Part shown: positions 39,850 through 42,778 of the stretch, piece after piece | How positions within the stretch are numbered: position 1 is the first letter of the stretch | Layout of the letters: each line of letters begins with the position of its first letter | DNA from: an uncultured Prevotella sp. | Lineage (GTDB): Bacteria; Bacteroidota; Bacteroidia; Bacteroidales; Bacteroidaceae | Length of the DNA stretch: 42,778 bases | NCBI GenBank assembly: GCA_934254985.1 | Contig: CAKQMS010000027.1 | Coordinates: 1 to 42,778, forward strand | Direction of reading: 5' to 3' | Made by a program: the position numbers and the translations under genes | Notes under the pieces: generated by a model | What the model was told of the DNA's origin: nothing | Seen by the model: the letters and a program-made list of their open reading frames with translations, nothing else | The model's database searches: none

Positions 39850-40905
39850 ATGAAACCGGATGGTACGGATTCTTTTTCTACCGCCAACGAAGACGCACGT
39901 CTTCCGATGGGTACTCAAGTTACTGGGTCAACAGATTCTGTTGGCGCTGAGGTGAAACTATGCTTTTCACCACCACCGGTCACTTGGTCCTATCTGTTCG
40001 TTCATCATAGTCGTGTAGCCAAATTCGAAGAGTGGCTGCGCAGAGATGGCAGGACCTTCTTCGTTCACAAAACCATCAGATACTTCCGCAAGAACGATAC
40101 AAGGAGCGTTCATGGCAAAGAGATGCCAACCTTCAGCGGTCTCGTCTTCATCAAAGGCAATCCAAAAGAAATCCAATCCTACCTCGACTGGTATTTCCCA
40201 GGCTATTACCTCTGCAAGAACTGCAGCACCGGTCGTGTGGCACGCATCCCCGATTCCCAGATGCGACCCTTCATGTGCATCTGCGAGACCTCACCCGAAC
40301 GCATACGCTTCCTCCTTCACCCCTTCCATTACTACGCTCGCAACCGCATTCTGCTCCGCATCACCACAGGCGACATGGCAGACATGACTGGATACATCAT
40401 CCGCATCGACCGCGACCGCAAGCTCGTTATGGAGATTGGAGGCATGAGCGTAGCCATATCTGGAGTCCATGCCGAGCGATTCGAAGAAGTGGAACCATCC
40501 GCAACAGCTGTCGACAGCGACACGTTCTATCAACGCAATCTCCACGAACAGCAGGTGCTCATCGACCGCTACTTCCATCCTGTCAAAACCATCAAGGATG
40601 TGCCAGCACAGGCAGAGAATATAGAATATCTCCGCAAGTATGTGCTCGACGAAATGGCTCACGACCGCATGCAGATTCACGAAGCATGGCGCACACTCCA
40701 ATTCGTTATCGAAGAAATTGGCTACTACTACGCCACCTTCGCCGACCACGCCAACTCCATCTGCACTCCTATCTTTAATATGGGAGCCAAGGTGCTGCAA
40801 GAACTGGAACGTCTCGTCAATTCCCCAAACCTCGACGACTCCACCCGCATCCGTTTCCAGTCCGACTATCAGCAGCTCCTCACCTCCTTCAGCTATCTGT
40901 TTTAA
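39850..40905 (+). CDS. UpxY-like NusG paralogue with long C-terminal extension
   Basis: 351 residues. After a 45-residue low-similarity start, residues 46-165 look like a NusG N-terminal domain (S-Y-L-F-V-H-H-S...G-L-V-F-I-K-G), and 168-205 a KOW-like domain (I-T-T-G-D-M-A-D-M-T-G-Y-I-I-R-I-D-R-D-R-K-L-V-M-E-I-G-G) in the form seen in UpxY/LoaP antiterminators. UpxY proteins are ~170-190 residues; here about 130 further helical residues follow (220-351). UpxY factors promote read-through of capsule operons, but here manA follows 24 bp later and no capsule cluster is visible. The family assignment rests on recognition by eye and is probable, not certain. Confidence 0.65.
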   Translation: MKPDGTDSFSTANEDARLPMGTQVTGSTDSVGAEVKLCFSPPPVTWSYLFVHHSRVAKFEEWLRRDGRTFFVHKTIRYFRKNDTRSVHGKEMPTFSGLVFIKGNPKEIQSYLDWYFPGYYLCKNCSTGRVARIPDSQMRPFMCICETSPERIRFLLHPFHYYARNRILLRITTGDMADMTGYIIRIDRDRKLVMEIGGMSVAISGVHAERFEEVEPSATAVDSDTFYQRNLHEQQVLIDRYFHPVKTIKDVPAQAENIEYLRKYVLDEMAHDRMQIHEAWRTLQFVIEEIGYYYATFADHANSICTPIFNMGAKVLQELERLVNSPNLDDSTRIRFQSDYQQLLTSFSYLF

Positions 40906-40929
40906 TACAAAATAACAGCCTCACGAATC

Positions 40930-41964
40930 ATGTATCCATTCCTATTCCAGCCAAACCTTCACACAATAGTGTGGGGCGGCAACAAGATAAGACCATACAA
41001 AGGACTCCCAACAACCGACGAAACCATCGGCGAGAGCTGGGAAGTCAGTGCAGTGCCCTACAACGCCAGCATTATAGCCAATGGTCCCCTCGCAGGTCGC
41101 GACCTCATCTCCGTAGTCTCTTCAGCCCCTGAAGAAATCCTCGGCAAAGCCGTCAGCGACCGCTACAATGGCAAGCTCCCTCTGCTTGCCAAGTTTATCG
41201 ATGCCAAACGCGACCTCAGCATCCAAGTCCATCCCAACGACGAGATGGCAGCACGCGTACATAATAAGATGGGTAAGAGCGAGATGTGGTACGTCATCGA
41301 TGCACAACCAGGCAGCTACCTCTATGCCGGATTCAAACAGCCAATATCGGAATACGAATTCAAAAAACGTGTCGAAGACGGTAGCATCACCGATGTCTTG
41401 GCACGCCATGAAGTGAAGAGTGGCGATGTGTTCTATCTCCCAGCAGGCAGAGTCCATGCCATTTGCAGCGGCATCCTCCTTGCCGAGATTCAGCAGTCGT
41501 CCGACCTTACCTACCGCATCTTCGACTACAATCGTCCAGGCCTCGACGGTCGTCCACGTCAGCTACATGTAGACCTCGCATCCCAAGCCCTTGACTACAA
41601 TGTTGTCGACGAATATCGCACCGAATATCAAAACGAAGAAAACCGTGCCAACCTCGTCATCAGCTCACCATATTTCAGCGTCCGTGTCCTTGAAGTCAGC
41701 CAACCATTCCATCGCAACCTGTTGAAATACGACAGTTTCATCATCACCATGTGCGTCAGTGGCGACTGCAAACTCCATGTGCGCTCCACAGGCGATGAAG
41801 TCATCCTCCGCGAAGGCAACAGCTGCCTCGTTCCAGCCTCCATCGCCGACTACGCCCTCATCCCTCTCACCCCAACCGTCCGTGTCCTCGATGCCTATAT
41901 CGATAACAAGGATCGTAGCCTCGGCAGCCGCCTCACCCGCTTCTTCCATATGACCACGAAGTAA
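40930..41964 (+). CDS. manA: Mannose-6-phosphate isomerase, class I
   Basis: 344 residues. It interconverts mannose 6-phosphate and fructose 6-phosphate, feeding GDP-mannose and GDP-fucose synthesis or mannose catabolism. It is a cupin-fold zinc enzyme: the start W-G-G-N-K-I, the metal ligands in I-Q-V-H-P-N-D (Gln, His), the Glu in K-S-E-M-W-Y-V and the His in P-A-G-R-V-H-A-I are all present, as is the Y-R-I-F-D-Y-N-R segment. The length fits the short Bacillus-type enzymes (~315-345) more than the ~390-residue E. coli form. It lies 24 bp after the UpxY-like gene, on the same transcript by spacing, which fits supply of sugars to surface polysaccharide. Confidence 0.95.
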   Translation: MYPFLFQPNLHTIVWGGNKIRPYKGLPTTDETIGESWEVSAVPYNASIIANGPLAGRDLISVVSSAPEEILGKAVSDRYNGKLPLLAKFIDAKRDLSIQVHPNDEMAARVHNKMGKSEMWYVIDAQPGSYLYAGFKQPISEYEFKKRVEDGSITDVLARHEVKSGDVFYLPAGRVHAICSGILLAEIQQSSDLTYRIFDYNRPGLDGRPRQLHVDLASQALDYNVVDEYRTEYQNEENRANLVISSPYFSVRVLEVSQPFHRNLLKYDSFIITMCVSGDCKLHVRSTGDEVILREGNSCLVPASIADYALIPLTPTVRVLDAYIDNKDRSLGSRLTRFFHMTTK

Positions 41965-41984
41965 AACGAACCCGAATGCAGTCT

Positions 41985-42240
41985 TAAGAAAACGAACACG
42001 AATCACCCGAATCTACCGAATAAAATAAAGATTCGCTTCATTCGGCTTATTCGTGTTCTTTTAAAACTCTCCAGCAGAACAAAAATCCAGTTCTAAGAAA
42101 ACGAACACGAATCACTCGAATCTACCGAATAAAATAAAAATTCGTGTTATTCGGACTATTCGTGTTCTTTAAAACTCTCCAGCAATCCTGCCACGTTATG
42201 TTCGTGTCATTCGGATAATTCGTGTTCTTTTAAAAAACGT
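41985..42240. repeat. Tandem hairpin-forming repeats upstream of the second GxxExxY gene
   Basis: A ~109-bp unit starts at 41985 and again at 42094; the first 51 bases of the two are nearly identical (TAAGAAAACGAACACGAATC...). Within each, GAACACGAATnAnnCGAAT pairs with a downstream ATTCGnnnnATTCGTGTTC, forming a long hairpin. A third partial right arm lies at 42201-42231. The leader half returns after the gene at 42660. Confidence 0.85.
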
Positions 42241-42267
42241 CCTTCGTGTTTATAAAAATGAGTTGAT

Positions 42268-42639
42268 ATGATATACTTTAAACAAGAAAGCTACGATATT
42301 GTTGGCGCTGCAATGGAAGTATACAATCAGTTAGGTTGTGGATTCCTAGAAGCGGTCTATCAAGAAGCCTTAGAAAAGGAACTAAAACTTAGAGGAATTC
42401 CTTTTAAACGAGAGAAAGAGCTTGTGATATACTATAAAGGAGAACCATTAAAGCAAATATATAAAGCCGATTTCGTTTGTTATGACCAAATAATAGTTGA
42501 GTTGAAGGCCGTATCAAGTCTTGATAAAGCCCATCGCTCCCAAGTCTACAACTATCTTCATGCAACAGATTATAAACTTGGATTACTATTGAATTTCGGT
42601 CATTCCAACCACCTCGAATACGAACGTATCGTCCTATAG
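42268..42639 (+). CDS. GxxExxY protein, PDDEXK-like nuclease fold
   Basis: 123 residues. It has the canonical signature G-C-G-F-L-E-A-V-Y-Q-E-A-L (residues 23-35) and the nuclease-like core K-A-D-F-V-C-Y-D-Q-I-I-V-E-L-K-A-V (Asp, then E-x-K), then S-Q-V-Y-N-Y-L-H-A-T. It is a typical full-length member of the GxxExxY/PF13366 family and more canonical than the copy at 35958. Base composition is AT-rich. It sits between copies of the same ~46-bp repeat (41985, 42094 and 42660). No co-directional neighbour is close, so it appears to travel or persist with its repeats. Function unknown. Confidence 0.9.
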   Translation: MIYFKQESYDIVGAAMEVYNQLGCGFLEAVYQEALEKELKLRGIPFKREKELVIYYKGEPLKQIYKADFVCYDQIIVELKAVSSLDKAHRSQVYNYLHATDYKLGLLLNFGHSNHLEYERIVL

Positions 42640-42659
42640 AACACAAATTTTGGTTTAAT

Positions 42660-42705
42660 GAAACGAACACGAATCACCCTAATCTACCGAATAAAATAAA
42701 AATTC
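42660..42705. repeat. Downstream copy of the flanking repeat
   Basis: GAAACGAACACGAATCACCC-like sequence, 46 bases, matching 41989-42035 and 42098-42144 with only a few differences, in the same orientation. With the upstream copies it frames the second GxxExxY gene as a direct repeat. The remaining bases to 42778 are AT-rich with no supportable gene. Confidence 0.85.
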
Positions 42706-42778
42706 GCTTTCTATGTTAATATCCAAATATTTTGACCATTATTTTTAATTTATGCTGATATTTTATATTCAGGTGAGA

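Overview
The window looks like chromosome of a gut- or rumen-type Bacteroidota, most likely a Prevotella/Segatella relative. The reasons are Bacteroidetes-type promoters (TTTG or TTG, then 19-21 bp, then TAnnTTTG) before many genes, the near absence of Shine-Dalgarno sites, a type III glutamine synthetase, the DapL lysine route, a GH97 enzyme, SPII lipoproteins with Bacteroidales-style signal peptides and an UpxY-like antiterminator. The genus is inference; the phylum is well supported. I saw no rRNA, tRNA, CRISPR array, transposase or phage gene.

Layout. 1-6.7 kb: cell-envelope genes (a small exported protein with a sorting-domain-like C-terminus, an exported FN3-like protein, a large lipoprotein with a collagen-like Gly-X-Y stretch, a small lipoprotein and a DUF1573 protein). 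7.2-8.9 kb: a stand-alone LytTR regulator with an OmpA-type barrel protein. 9.4-18.5 kb: a nitrogen and diaminopimelate block. The minus strand carries dapF, dapL, an outer-membrane barrel gene and glnN; the plus strand carries glnK, amtB and asnB, diverging from dapF. Three of these genes (glnN, the barrel, amtB) share an identical 20-nt leader sequence. 18.8-23.6 kb: an acidic lipoprotein, a glycosyltransferase and a GH97 glycosidase.

23.6-33.4 kb holds the most unusual content: a tight five-gene minus-strand operon, in transcription order FHA/zinc-ribbon protein, PP2C phosphatase, multi-zinc-ribbon protein, 1301-residue membrane Ser/Thr kinase and 1115-residue protein with four AAA+ modules. 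The kinase begins with tandem T-V-R-P repeats and the FHA protein carries the same motif in its linker, which suggests an internal phospho-threonine code. No secretion-system genes accompany it, so it may be a self-contained phospho-signalling and remodelling system.

33.4-42.8 kb mixes housekeeping genes (a HAD hydrolase, a YqiA-like/HAD fusion, a sensor kinase with its response regulator, an UpxY-like factor with a long C-terminal extension, manA) with repeat-rich intergenic DNA. Two GxxExxY/PDDEXK-like genes sit inside repeats. The first lies between two inversely oriented, structurally matched but sequence-divergent multi-hairpin elements with identical flanks; the second lies between copies of an unrelated hairpin-forming repeat.
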